NCBI RefSeq assembly: GCF_033807715.1 | Contig: NC_084592.1 | Location: 62,001-126,000, forward strand | DNA length: 64,000 nucleotides | Reading direction: 5' to 3' | Source of the DNA: Cololabis saira | Lineage: Eukaryota > Chordata > Actinopteri > Beloniformes > Belonidae | Shown: positions 1 through 12,224 of the stretch, one piece after another | Layout of the letters: every line of letters starts with the position of its first letter | Numbering within the stretch: the stretch's first letter is position 1 | Program-made: the position numbers and the translations under genes | The notes under the pieces: generated by a model | What the model was told of the DNA's origin: nothing | Seen by the model: only the letters and a program-made list of their open reading frames with translations | Database searches by the model: none

Positions 1-14
1 CCTTATTATTATTA

Positions 15-878
15 GGGCCCAAGCACTTACAGTGCGAAGGCCCTTTTGTATCTGTAGGAATTCTTTTCCTTTCTTTTTTTTATTTTTCCGACAAAATGAG
101 GGCCTTTTTGCCCCCCTAAACGTGCCCAAAAAGTTGCCATGGCCCAAACCGAACAGGAAGTCGCCCATTTTGAATTAATCGTGTAATTTTGGTGCAATTT
201 ATGCCATTCCTTCGGCAGTTAATGTGGCCCGAACCCTAACATGCACCCAGCTGTGTTATACATCAAAATGTGTGTCTTGATCCTGCGGCAACACGCATTA
301 CTTTTCTCTTTCAAAAGCGTTACTGTGGCGACACTAGACGCCAAAAAGCGCATCCCCCTTCATCTGATTGTTCCATATTTGATAGTTCCCCAAAAGTCAC
401 CAAATTTTGCATGCAAGCCAGGCCTGGTGATAAATTTGATATTTCATGGTTTGCATGAATGGGCGTGGCCTAACGGCTCAACAGCGCCCCCTAGAACACT
501 TTTCTCTGCCATAACTTTTGAATGGTTTGACATAAAGACTCGTGGGTGGTGTCATAAGATTCGGTTTTGAGCCCTTACCATAATTGGTGAACATTAGCCC
601 TGCCCCTTCTTCTGATTGGTTGTCCCTATTTTCTGCTATATCTTTGGAATGGTTTGACATAGAGAGTCGTGGGTGGTGTCATCGGACTCTGTATCGAGTC
701 CTTTACCTTCCTTGGCCTGAATTAGCCCCGCCCCTTCTTCTGATTGGTTTTCGCTATTTTTTGCTATAACTTTTGAATGGTTTGACATAGGAAGTCGTGG
801 GTGGTGTTTATTTCTGATATGCTTATGGGGGCAGTTGCTATGAGTGCGAGGGCCCGTTCATCGCTGCTCGCAGCTTTA
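15..878 (-). repeat. family A fish interspersed repeat, copy 1
   Basis: The left end is GGGCCCAAGCACTTACAGTG and the right end GAGGGCCCGTTCATCGCTGC followed by AGCTTTAA. The same termini bound copies near 13699, 14747 and 34763. The right half contains 128-bp tandem modules (GTGGGTGG at about 542, 670 and 798). No coding capacity; the open frames here are chance. Orientation is arbitrary, with AGCTGCAAGCAGC taken as the head. It is probably a non-autonomous DNA transposon, class unknown. Confidence 0.7.
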
Positions 879-2632
879 ATTATTATTATTATTATTACTA
901 TAGAGAAAATACCACAGTTTTTAATGGCGATCTTGTCATTTTATTTAGTTTTTATCAGCTACACCTAACTGGCCTGTACGCGGTACAGAAAAGGTTGGGA
1001 CCACTGTTGGGGACCATTCCCGGTCCTTTAATTTTCACACATTTAACAATTATATATTTAAAATATATTTACACAAATGTGTGTATCATGCCCTTAAACT
1101 ACTATGTACACTCTTATTTTAGTATTAACAACCTCCATTTCTGTGAAGAAAAAAAAATCAATATTAGCTAAGAACTACATTTCCCTAGAGTCATGCTATA
1201 CAGCTTCATGCTAATCAGCGCCATATTTGTAGTCACATTGGTTTGGTTAACGTGTAAAAACGTGTAAAAACGTTTTAAAAAACATATATCAATTGAATAT
1301 ATCTATTATGTAGTGCATCTGAAATAGTAACTAAATTTTATAGAGATTATGTATGTTAAGGAATTGTAAATATGTTTATGCTTATGCTTAAATAATCTCA
1401 AAAGATGCTTAATTGATGGGGAGACGTCCTCAAACTTAAGAAAAATGGAGACAAAATCTTGCGAAATACAGTAATATACGGAAGAAGTAAATCAACTAAT
1501 TTAAGACTAGAAGAAAAAAACAAAAAAGTTGCAAACCTGTAAAAGAATGTTAAAAGAGATATGGTTTGATGAGAGACTGGGAGGGGAGAAGGCTGCTGCT
1601 GCGGGGCTGCAGCTCTGTGTCTGTTTGTGTGTGAAAGCGTGCTCCAGCAGTGGGTGCAGCATTTTACGAGCGGCTGCAAGGCTCTGTGTCTGAAGAGATA
1701 ACTTTTTTGTTTTCTGGAAAAAGGGGGGTTTTCAGAGGTAAAGCTCTCCTTTTGGAAAAAAAATGTAGAAAGGAAGAAATATAGTTTGTTCTATCATTCT
1801 AAGCCATGAATGAAGGCATAGAATCATAGAATTTTCAAATTGGGTTAATTCACCATTTAATTTGCAGATTACTTTTGTAATACTGTATTTGACTCGGATT
1901 GTATGGAAATGTGATTCTTGCCATTTGCGAGTATGAGCTGTGCATGATTGGGTTGACTGTGACATGAATGTGAAACAAATCAATCATTTGTCCTTACTTT
2001 GTTTGTTGTAAAATCACCACTGATGATTTACAGCGTCATCAAGGTTGGATTTCGTACAATGAAATTAGCGCCGCTGTGTTTTGGATACAGTGGAGTGAGG
2101 TTGTTCATGAGCCTACTGTAATTTGCATGTCAGTGATATTTTACACAGAAAGGGTTGTTTGGAGGAGAAACAAATACGTTGAACAATCTTTTTAGAAAAG
2201 AAGAACTCTGAGTGCATACTAGCTTATTCACACTGAAAATTTGTACATTTGTGATCAGTGTTGCTACCATTTAGTTTGGGAGTTCATTTGAAATACACCA
2301 ATTGAGTTTGGTTACTGTAGTTTGAGGAGAATTAATTTACACATATGCACTGACACACAAACCCACATATAGATGATCTGAAGTTTGTGTTTAACGTTTA
2401 GTGGGTTTTTGTTTATGTGTAGTTTACACATCGGAATTTATCCCACTATTTTCTTAAGACTTCTATATGTCTTCATAGAAGAGCATGCATTTGCGTTGCA
2501 GCATGCAAACAGAAGATTAAGAATCTCCTGAAGACTATATGATTCATCTGGAGACAATTTTCTGACAATTTTCTGGCATTTCTTTTTGATTTGGGGAAAA
2601 TAGAGCTCAACAGCAAGTTGAGAAGGCATTAT
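879..2632. other. non-coding stretch, nothing recognised
   Basis: AT-rich sequence starting with a short (ATT)n run. No frame has recognisable motifs, and no exon of the flanking gene was seen on either strand. Confidence 0.5.
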
Positions 2633-4014
2633 TTGATAGGATGCTTTCTTTCAGTCCGACGTTTTGTGACTATGACTTATTGTTTATATATATATATATG
2701 AGTTCACTGAAGACTACTGTTTACGTTGCAGGAGAGTTGCTGCACTGACAGTTTTTGTGTGGTGTTACTTTAATAAGACCATAACCCACTTGGGTTGAAA
2801 TAAGAAAGTTTTGAAATAGAAGAGTTCTGTGGTCCTTGGCTCAGATAGGAGACAGAATTTAACAGGTTTTTGCCCCATCTAATCTGGTGATGGGAGGGGG
2901 GATCTCTGAGGGACATAGATATCCGACCCTAGAGAATCATTAAGTCAGACCTGCCGACTTGCCAGGGTGCAAAGGTCAAGAAGTGGGAGGGCCACTTACT
3001 TATCTGGGGAGGAGTCAGGACTTTTTAGCCCTGATCCTTCTAGGGAAAGGTCAAGAAGATGATGACAACGAGCCCTCTATCCCCTGTTGACATTCAAAAT
3101 AATGCTCTTGCAAAGAGAGAAAGGCATTTGGCTAAATGAAGGTGCTACTGCAACTAGCTACTGTAACTTCAGAAGGCCTTTGTCTGGAGCGAAGCAAACT
3201 GGTGCTTCCAAGGAATTTGTTCCCCCTGGTGGCTAAGTTGAGCCATAGGGAGTTTCCATGGCTCAACAGGAGGGAGTAAGGGTACATATGATACATCATG
3301 AGGATTAAATACTAAATACCCTTTAAAAAACTTTTGTAGGAGCTTTCCGACATGTTGCAGATACAACATGTAAGAAGTTAAGGCTCAGGAAAACCATGGC
3401 CTGAATGCCGGCCATTAGTCGAACTGTACATGAGAATGTTCAAAAGTTCTTGTGGGCTGCTGTTTTCTTCCTCTCCCTCTCCTAAGCAGGAACTGCTGAA
3501 AATGGGTGACCAGATCCTGAGTCGAGTGGTGAAACGTCATCACCCGTCAGGACGGGCCCTTTTGCTGTCCAAGATCAGGACACCGACAGCAGTAAAGGTT
3601 GCTGAACGATCTACTGTGTTCACCAGTTGCAGTGAAAGCTAGCGGAGAAATGTTCCAGGCCTTGAGTAGTGCGGGAAGTCGGGCGGTATCCAAACCCTTG
3701 TCCGCTGAAGAACTCAACTGATGCCTATCTCACCAGCACGGGCCTGAAGAAGAAGACTAGCCAAACTGACTTGCAACAACAACCTAGGAGAGGAGTCCGA
3801 GGAATGGAATGAACTTTTTCACTACTGAGTCATGCTGACATAATGACTGAGATTATGATTCCGACTATTACTGTCTTTGTACTATTCTGTGTTTTCATCA
3901 CTGCCTGTATCATTCTGTGTCTAAGTACAAAGGTCCATTGCAGATTTCCTTAGCCCAGTATCCTGAGGTTTATTTACCGACAACTCCAACGAACTCTAAT
4001 TGATAGGATGCTTT
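2633..4014. mobile_element. 1.35-kb insertion between 15-bp direct repeats
   Basis: The 15-mer TTGATAGGATGCTTT occurs at 2633-2647 and again at 4000-4014, as expected of a target-site duplication. The enclosed segment has no RT or transposase frame. It contains GTTCTGTGGTCCTTGG, then GGTTTTTGCCCCATC, which could be an LTR end and primer site, but I cannot confirm that. The frame at 3430-3642 has no recognised motif. Class unresolved. Confidence 0.4.
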
Positions 4015-4610
4015 GATGACACTGGAGTGTTTTATTTTGGGTGCTATGAAGTTTCAAAATGACAAGAGGAGGTAAATGTGAGGTTAATCAACTCTTTTGA
4101 ATTAAGTTGTCATTATGAAACAATCAGAATCAAGTCAGTTTGGAGAGCTGACTGTGTTTTAGACAATTGCTTATCACGTGTTACCAGTTACAACAGCCAC
4201 TCCCTAAACTACTCAGGGGTTTGGGCTGGTCCACAACTGTCTCATTTCAGTTGGACAATTCTGTTGGAACACCCTCAACATAAAGGATGTATGTTTGCTC
4301 TGCATAACATAGATTAGTTGTTATTCAACTGAAATGTCCTGTTTGTTGCCTCCCATTTTCCATCCACTGTCTACCATTGGTTGTCTTAACATAGCCAACG
4401 CCTGTCAGTTTTTTCAATAAATACTTCTTGCAAAGAAGGAGCCAGCAAGCATTTCGTCGAAAGCCACAGAGAGAGAGCCATGTTGCTCGACAGGGCTACG
4501 ACTTTGCTTCACTTCTGCGCAGAAGGCCTGAAAAATCATTTCTAACAGTCTCTGTGTCTTTCCTAAGTTATTAATTTATGTTGTGATGATTTAGGAACCT
4601 AACACACTTG
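4015..4610. other. non-coding stretch with possible LTR-like polyadenylation region
   Basis: No gene recognised. At about 4410-4470 an AATAAA is followed by a run resembling an LTR R region (TTCGTCGAAAGCCACAG). This is weak evidence for a solo LTR remnant. Confidence 0.25.
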
Positions 4611-4991
4611 TCTCTAGTAATTTGGCCAGTTTTATAAGACACTCCCCCTGACAATGCAGGGTCCAGGCCAGGATGCAGAGCTGCAGTTTAACACTCTTCT
4701 CTGCTGCTTCCCGAGGACCAACGCCTGCCAATAAAACTGTAGGATTACATGATGTAATTGGCGACTCTAACCAGGTGCCTAGCAAAATAGAAGTGGTTAC
4801 AGTTCCCCGCCCTCCAAAAGTTCACCAGGTACAGCGTTTTGGGGGCGTTAACCAAAATAACCTTGTAAAAATTAAAACCAATGCACATTTGGTACCAATA
4901 AGAGACCAAAAAATTAGATGCGGACTACTAAATATACGATCGTTAAGTTCCAAGTCTCTGTTAGTAAACGATAATTACAGAGAGCAGGAGT
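4611..4991 (+). mobile_element. older L2 LINE, left part of an interrupted copy
   Basis: Starts with degenerate ORF1 end sequence (AGACACTCCCCCTGACAATG) and runs into the ORF2 N-terminus up to GAGAGCAGGAGT. It aligns base for base with 6130-6542 of the adjacent L2. It continues at 10413 after the nested insertion. 5'-truncated. Confidence 0.85.
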
Positions 4992-5290
4992 TTGGTCGTT
5001 GGTTGACCTGATCCTGAGTTTGGATCTGCTTGGCTTGCTGATTGGGTAACGTACTGCGTCACGCATCACGTCACTTCCTGGTGTTGCGGTCTGTTGCTGC
5101 TGCACGGCGTGCAGGCTCAGATCTCTCCCGACTTTTTATCTAAAACTTAGACTGTTTTCTGGTAAAATAGCACTATATCTGGTACATTACTGTCTTTATT
5201 TCAACACTCGCTCATTTTCTCTTCCGTAACTTTCACCGTCACCAATCACCGATACATTTTCTGTCCGTTAGCCTCCGTTAGCATCCTAGC

Positions 5291-6166
5291 ATGGCCTCTC
5301 CGGCTCCCACCGCTTCACCTCTTTGCTGCTCAGTGTGTGAAATGTTTAGTTATTCCTCTGCCTCCTTTAGTGAAGACGGTAAGTGCTTAAAGTGTAGCTT
5401 ATTTGCAGGGCTGGAGGCGAGGCTCAGTCAGTTAGAGGTCCGGTTCGGCCAACTAAACCATAGTCCGAGAGCCTCCTCAGCTAACCAGGCTAAGCTAGCG
5501 GCGGACCGGCCCGTAGCAGCTGAGCGTAGCCGCTCCCCTGCAGCTCCCGGGCAGCCGGCCAGTCAGGACCGCTGGGTGACGGTTCGGAGGACGCGTAGTC
5601 TTAAAGGGCTCACAGAACACCACCACCCGCTTCATGTGTCTAACCGTTTTTCCCCACTCAGCGACACATCTGTTGAGAAACCGACCCTGGTGATTGGAGA
5701 CTCTATTGTGAGACATGTGAGGCCGACTCCAGAGACCTTAGTTAGGTGTATTCCGGGGGCCAGAGCGGGTGACATAGAAGCAAATTTGAAGCTACTGGCA
5801 AAGGGTAATCGTAAATATGGTAAAGTTATCATCAATGTCGGAGCTAACGACTCCCGTCTTCGCCAGTCGGAAGTAACCAGAATGAATATTGTCTCGGTGT
5901 GTAACTACGCCAAAACCATGTCGGACTCCGTAGGTTTTTCTGGTCCCCTCCCCAATCTGACCAGCGATAACATGTTTAGTCGCATGCTCTCGCTCCGCCG
6001 CTGGTTGTCTCAGTGGTGTTCAGAAAACGACGTGGACTTTATTGACAACTGGGAGACATTCTGGGGAAAGCCCGGTCTGATTAGAAGGGACGGCATTCAT
6101 CCCACCCGGGATGGTGCAGCTCTTATGTCTAGAAATCTGGGCAATGTTATTAGACACTCCCCCTGA
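5291..6166 (+). CDS. L2 ORF1 protein: zinc-finger, coiled coil, GDSL-type esterase
   Basis: The 291-residue frame is intact from ATG to TGA. Residues about 12-38 hold two Cys pairs (CCSVC and CLKC) resembling a zinc finger. A short heptad stretch follows ([15 protein letters not shown]). The C-terminal half is an SGNH/GDSL hydrolase: [11 protein letters not shown] (nucleophile Ser), [12 protein letters not shown] (GxND block) and [11 protein letters not shown] (DxxH block). Such ORF1 esterases are known in CR1/L2 LINEs and are thought to aid RNP or membrane association. ORF2 starts 22 bp after the stop. Confidence 0.85.
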   Translation: MASPAPTASPLCCSVCEMFSYSSASFSEDGKCLKCSLFAGLEARLSQLEVRFGQLNHSPRASSANQAKLAADRPVAAERSRSPAAPGQPASQDRWVTVRRTRSLKGLTEHHHPLHVSNRFSPLSDTSVEKPTLVIGDSIVRHVRPTPETLVRCIPGARAGDIEANLKLLAKGNRKYGKVIINVGANDSRLRQSEVTRMNIVSVCNYAKTMSDSVGFSGPLPNLTSDNMFSRMLSLRRWLSQWCSENDVDFIDNWETFWGKPGLIRRDGIHPTRDGAALMSRNLGNVIRHSP

Positions 6167-6187
6167 CAATGCAGGGTCCAGGCCAGG

Positions 6188-9100
6188 ATGCAGAGCTGTA
6201 GTTTAACACACTTCTCTGCTGCTTCTCGAGGACCAACGCCTGCCAACAAAACTGTAGGATTGCACTATGTAATTAGCGACTCTAAAACTGTAGGATTACA
6301 TGATATTGGCGACTCTGGCCAGATGCCTAGCAAAATAGAACTGGTTGCAGTTCCCCGCCCTCCAAAAGTTCACCAGGTGCAGCGTTATAGAGGCGTTAAC
6401 CAAGATAACCTTGTAAAAATTAAAACCAATGTACATTTGGTACCAATTACAGACCGAAAAATTAGATGCGGACTACTAAATATACGATCATTAAGCTCTA
6501 AGTCTCTGTTAGTAAATGATATAATTACAGAGAGCAGGAGTGATATTTTCTGCTTAACAGAAACATGGTTACAGGAGGAAGAGTATGTTAGTTTGAATGA
6601 ATCAACTCCGCCCGGCTACTTTAATCATCACATTCCTAGAAGCACGGGCCGAGGCGGAGGAGTCGCAGCAATTTATAACTCCGGTCTCCAAACAAAAATT
6701 GAACCTAAGTGCAACTATAATACATTTGAAAGCCTCATGCTTGGTCTGAAATTTCCGAGCTGGAAATCAGAGAAGCCAGTTGTGTTAGTGGTAGTGTACC
6801 GGCCCCCTGCTGGTGCGTATCTAGAGTTTTTGTCTGAATTTTCAGATTTCCTTTCTGGATTATTGATCAGCACAGATAAATTCATCATAGTGGGTGATTT
6901 TAACATTCATATGGATGTTGAAAGCGATAATCTTAAATTAGCCTTCGATTCTCTTCTAGAATCAATGGGTATCTCACAAAAAGTGGATAAACCGACGCAC
7001 TGTTTTAATCATCTGTCGATCTCATTCTCACCTACGGTGTTGAAACTGATGGTCTGTTGGTGTCACCTGTAAACTCCCTTTTATCCGACCATTACTAAAT
7101 AACGTTTGAATTTAATTTTGTTGATGTTGAAGTGCAAAATAGGAGGTATTATTTTAGCAGATGTTTGTCTGATGAAGTTATTGTTAAATTTAGGGAGGCC
7201 ATTGCTTATCTTACGACAGTGCGAAATAGTGATGTAGTCGAGGCCAGTGACCTGGGTTCTACCTCTGCAGATGTTGATTTCCTTGCTAGTAACACTGCTG
7301 ATTTGTTGCATTCAGCTTTAGATGAAGTTGCTCCTTTGAAAAGGAGGGTTTCTAGCCACAGGAGCTTAACTCCCTGGTATAATTCAGATATCCGCATGTT
7401 GAAACAAAACGTGCGTAAAATGGAAAGGAAGTGGTACTCTTGTAGGTCTGTAGACTCTTATCGTGAATGGAAAGATATTCTAATAGTATATAAAAAAGCC
7501 ATTTGCAAAGCCAGAACAGCTTTCTGTTCTGTTTTCTGTTCAGCACTGTAGCCAGGCTGACAAAGAGTCACAACTCTGTTGAGCCGTGCATTCCTGCAGC
7601 TCTCAGTAGTGAGGACTTTATGAGCTTCTTCAACAGTAAAATCGCGAGAATTAGAGAAGGAATCAACCAGCCGGTTGTAGGTGTTTCTTCAGCTTTAGCG
7701 ACTTCCCTAGGCTCTGACTTGCCTCTAGACTGTTTTGATCCTATAGACCTCCCTGAGCTGACCTCACTCGTCAATAGAGCTAGGTCAACCACATGTATGT
7801 TAGACCCCATCCCGACTCGACTATTCAAACATATTTTTTCTCTTATTGGTACGACAATACTGGACCAAATTAACCTATCCCTAAGTTTAGGATATGTACC
7901 ACAGGTTTTCAAAGTCGCAGTAATTAAACCTTTACTTAAAAAACCTTCTCTTGACCCAGACACCTTAGCTAATTATAGACCAATTTCCAACCTTCCATTT
8001 GTGTCTAAAATTCTGGAAAAGGCAGTTTCAAGCCAGTTATGTGACTATTTGTATAGAAATGATCTGTTTGAAGTCTTTCAGTCAGGGTTCAGAATGCATC
8101 ATAGCACAGAGACAGCACTGGTTCGAGTCACGAATGACCTCCTTATGGCCTCAGATAAGGGATTAGTGTCCATACTGGTTCTACTGGACCTCAGTGCTGC
8201 TTTTGACACTATAGATCATGGCATTTTACTGCACAGGTTAGAGCATGTTGTTGGGATTAAAGGGACAGCTCTATGTTGGTTTAAATCATACCTATCTGAC
8301 AGGTTCCAGTTTGTTCATGTACATGAGGTTTCTTCAGAACAGTCAAGGGTCTGTTATGGTGTTCCGCAGGGTTCAGTGCTAGGGCCAATCTTGTTCAGTT
8401 TATACATGCAGCCGTTGGGAAGTATTATCCAGAATCACGGCATACACTTTCATTGTTATGCTGATGATACGCAGCTCTACTTGTCTATGAAGCCGGATGA
8501 AACAGAACCGTTAGTTAAACTTCAGGCATGTCTTAGGGACATCAAGGACTGGATGTCCAGAAATTTCCTGCTTCTAAATTCAGATAAAACAGAGGTTATC
8601 ATTCTTGGTCCAGAGCATCTTAGGAAGGGATTAGATGGTGTTGCGATGGCTTCCAGTGCAACTGTGAGAAACCTTGGTGTTATTTTCGATCAGGATTTGT
8701 CGTTTAAACCATATGTCAATCAGGTTTGTAAAATAGCCTTTTTCCATCTCCGTAATATTGCAAAGATTAGGAAAACCCTCTCGCAGAGTGATGCAGAAAA
8801 ACTAGTTCATGCGTTTGTATCTTCTAGACTAGATTACTGTAATGTGTTGTTAGCAGGATGTCCAAGTAATTTGCTGAATAGGCTCCAGCTGATCCAAAAT
8901 GCAGCAGCACGAGTACTGACAGGAATTAGCAGGAGAGACCACGTCTCTCCAGTGTTAGCGTCGCTCCATTGGTTACCCGTAAAATTCAGAATCCAATTTA
9001 AAATGTTATTACTTGCGTATAAAGCCCAAAACGGCTTAGCTCCGCATTATTTGCAAGACCTGATAGTGCCTTATGTTCCTGTCAGAGCTCTCCGTTCTCA

Positions 9101-9278
9101 GAGTGCAGGTTTACTCGTAGTTCCTAGAGTATCCAAATGTAGATTTGGAGGGCGGGCGTTCTGCTATCAGGCACCACTACTATGGAACCAACTTCCAATC
9201 TGGGTTAAGGAGGCTGACACCACTTCCACCTTTAAAACTAAACTTAAAACATTTCTGTTTAGTAAAGCCTATAGTTAG
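6188..9278 (+). pseudogene. L2 ORF2 endonuclease-reverse transcriptase, frameshifted
   Basis: The N-terminal part (6188-7072) is an apurinic-type endonuclease: [37 protein letters not shown] one-base loss near 7015 shifts frame relative to the older copy (HTLDLVL there). TTA to TAA near 7098 adds a stop, and about 37 bp are missing near 7525. The RT frame (7503-9278) is open: [70 protein letters not shown]. Residues 23-38 show a short duplication (KTVGLH twice). Catalytically dead as an ORF2. Confidence 0.92.
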
Positions 9279-9439
9279 TGTTTAGTAAACCTCTAGCTGG
9301 TGTTGGTAAATCTCTAGGTAGTGTAAACTTTAGTGTGTCAGAGTCGCTCTTGTAGTTTCTTGTGCTGGCCCCCCCTTCTCCTCCCTTTTCTCTCTTTTGT
9401 CCATGTTGCAGCATCCTTTGCCGGACACCGGAACCTGCA

Positions 9440-10140
9440 GGTGGTCGTGGGTGGCTTGTAGCTTGCATTACGGAGCACAAGTCTTTCCCTGACCCTGCAC
9501 CCCAACCTGGGACTTGCTGATTGGGCCGGAGCTTCGGGAGCTGCGTGCTGGCCTGCGGTCCCCACCCCTGGTCATCCCGTTGCTGGCCCCCCCTTCTACC
9601 CCCTTTTCTCTCTTTTGTCCTGCAGGTGGTCGTGGGTGGCTTGTAGCTTGCATTACGGAGCACAAGTCTTTCCCTGACCCTGCACCCCAACCTGGGACTT
9701 GCTGATTGGGCTGGAGCTTCGGGAGCTGCGTGCTGGCCTGCGGTCCCCACCCCTGGTCATCCCGTTGCTGGCCCCCCCTTCTACCCCCTTTTCTCTCTTT
9801 TGTCCTGCAGGTGGTCGTGGGTGGCTTGTAGCTTGCATTACGGAGCACAAGTCTTTCCCTGACCCTGCAACCCAACCTGGGACTTGCTGATTGGGCCGGA
9901 GCTTCGGGAGCTGCGTGCTGGCTTGCGGTCCCCACCCCTGGTCATCCCGTTGCTGGCCCCCCCTTCTCCTCCCTTTTCTCTCTTTTGTCCTGCAGGTGGT
10001 CGTGGGTGGCTTGTAGCTTGCATTACGGAGCACAAGTCTTTCCCTGACCCTGCACCCCAACCTGGGACTTGCTGATTGGGCCGGAGCTTCGGGAGCTGCG
10101 TGCTGGCCTGTGGTCCCCACCCCTGGTCATCCCGTTGCTG
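9440..10140 (+). repeat. 185-bp minisatellite in the L2 3' UTR
   Basis: GTGGCTTGTAGCTTGCATTA recurs at 9451, 9636, 9821 and 10006, an exact 185-bp period with about 3.8 copies and few substitutions. The overlapping reverse-strand frames of 155-163 residues are by-products of a period that is not a multiple of three. The unique L2 3' end follows. Confidence 0.9.
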
Positions 10141-10412
10141 CTTCCACCTGCCTGCTGTGCTGTTGCCGTCCCTGACCCACCAGTCTGGCCTTCGGCAGGA
10201 GGGTCCCCCCTTATGAGCCTGGTCCTGCTCAAGGTTTCTTCCTTGCCACTGTTTGGCTTAAGGTTTTTCTCCCACTAGGGGAGTTTTTACCTGCCATTGT
10301 TTATGTAATAACTGCTCGGGGGTCATGTTCTGGGTATGGGTCTCTGGAAAGCGTCTAGAGACAACTCTGTTGTATTAGACGCTATATAAATAAAATTGAA
10401 TTGAATTGAATT

Positions 10413-11448
10413 GAGTGATATTTTCTGCTTAACAGAAACATGGCTACAGGAGGAAGAGTATGTTAGTTTGAATGAATCGATTCCGCCCAGCTACTTTAAT
10501 CCTCATATTCCTAGAAGCCCGGGCCGAAGCGGAGGAGTCGCAGCAATTTGTGCAATTATAATAAATTTGAAAGGCTCACGCTTAGTCTGAAATTTCCGAG
10601 TTGGAAATCAGAGAAGCCAGTTGTGTTAGTGGTAGTGTATCAGCCCCCTGCTGGTGCTTATCTAGAGTTTCTGTCTGAATTTTCAGATTTCCTATCTGGA
10701 TTATTGATAAGAACAGATAAATTCATCATAGCGGGTGACTTTAATATTCATGTGGATGTTGAAAGCGATAATCTTAAATTAGCTTTCCATTCTCTTCTAG
10801 AATCAATGGGTATCTCACAAAATGTGGACAAACCGACGCACTGTTTTAATCATACTCTGGATCTCGTTCTCACCTACGGTGTTGAAACTGATGATCTGTT
10901 GGTGTCACCTGTAAACTCCCTTTTATCCGACCATTATTTAATAACGTTTGAATTTGATATTGTCGATGTTGAAGTGCAAAATAGGAGGTATTATTTTAGC
11001 TGATGTCTGTCTGATGGAGCTATTGGTAAATTTAAGGAGGCCATTGCTCATCTTACGACAGTGGAAAATAGTGTAGTAGAGGCCAGTGACCTGGGTTCTA
11101 TCTCTGCAGATGTTGATTTTCTTGTTAGTAACATTGCTGATTTCTTGCATTCAGCTTTAGATAAAGTTGCTCCTTTGAAAAGGAGGGTTTCCAACCGTAG
11201 GAGCTTAACTCCCTGGTATAATTCAGATAATGTTGAAACAAAACGTGTGTAAAATGGAAAGGAAGTGGCACTCTTGTAAGTCTGTAGACTCCTATCGTGA
11301 ATGGAAAGATATTCTAATAGTATATAAAAAAGTCATTCGCAAAGCCAGAACAGCTTATTATTCAACGTTGATAGAGGATAACAAAAGTAACCCACGTTTT
11401 CTGTTCAGCACTGTAGCCAGGCTGACAAAGAGTCACAACTCTGTTGCG
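10413..11448 (+). mobile_element. older L2 LINE, right part of the interrupted copy
   Basis: Resumes at GTGATATTTTCTGCTTAACA exactly where 4991 stopped. It carries the endonuclease block (VVYQPPAG, AGDFNIHVD, FNHTLDLVLTYG, LLSDHYLITFEF) and ends after LFSTVARLTKSHNSV, before RT. It retains bases lost in the younger copy, so it shows which bases the younger one lost. Confidence 0.88.
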
Positions 11449-12224
11449 TAAACATATAATATCATAAAAAAATCATTGTTTAACTCCACAATAAAATAAA
11501 AAAATCCCTATAAATTAGCTGTTGGACCTACATCACTAAAATCGACAGGATATTTTACCATCACGCTAAACAACATTTATGCAAAATTTGAAGTTAATTA
11601 GACGAAGTATGACAAAGTTAGAATTTTTTATAGTCATGATTTCATATTTGAAAAGTCTGGCTGTTTTTTTCATTGTTTTATCATTCCAGAGCTTTTCTCA
11701 TCCACCTCTCTGTATGTTGACGGACTTCTCCAGACACCAGTGTATATTTTTTTTGTCCTGTCGAAAGGCATCAGATCCTACAATTCCACTGTCCTAGGAC
11801 AAACCAGTGATTTTTAATCATTTTTTTGGTGTGTAGGTACCAGAAATCAAGAGTTCCCATTTATGACGAATGATGGTGGAAAAAGTTATGACCATGACAC
11901 AGTCAATAAGGACCCTTAGGACAATAATATGTGAGGATTTCATTGTGATTGGATGAGCAAAACAAGACATATAGCACATAAATGGGATGGAAAATGGATA
12001 CCTGACCAAAAGGTGGCGCTATGGAGTTAATCCAAGATTGTCATATCTACTTGTTCACAAGCCTGATTAAATACACACATTTTGGGTTAGATTAGACAAA
12101 GTATGTGCAATTTAGAAGAACTTTTATGTTAATGGCGAGACATCGAACTTTGTCTTCCTCTGATGGCGACGCCCTCTAATAGAAAGTTACAGTTTTCATT
12201 GTCGTTTCATTGTTGCCCAATGTC
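11449..12224. repeat. diverged fish repeat, left part (split by a TTAA element)
   Basis: No gene. It contains GGTGGCGCTATGGAGTTA and spaced motifs that look like an old interspersed repeat, and similar text resumes after 13171 (GAGCCCATTTTTGTACACCC). Family not named. Confidence 0.4.

Larger units (their letters stand above)
4992..10412 (+). mobile_element. nearly full-length L2 (Maui-like) LINE nested in an older L2
   Basis: A 5.4-kb non-LTR retrotransposon: 5' UTR 4992-5290, ORF1 5291-6166, broken ORF2 6188-9278, 3' UTR with minisatellite, and 3' end TATATAAATAAAATTGAATT, a short (TTGAA)n tail. RT motifs GVPQGSVLGPILFSLYMQPL and [10 protein letters not shown] are typical of the L2 clade. 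It interrupts another L2, with GAGT at 4988-4991 and 10413-10416 as a likely target duplication. Recent insertion, but ORF2 is dead. Confidence 0.92.

Noticed and set aside
3430..3642. 70-residue open frame
   Set aside because: No motif, and no splice or codon evidence.
9259..10120. Overlapping minus-strand frames of 155-163 residues
   Set aside because: They repeat every 185 bp within the L2 3' UTR minisatellite; antisense by-products.
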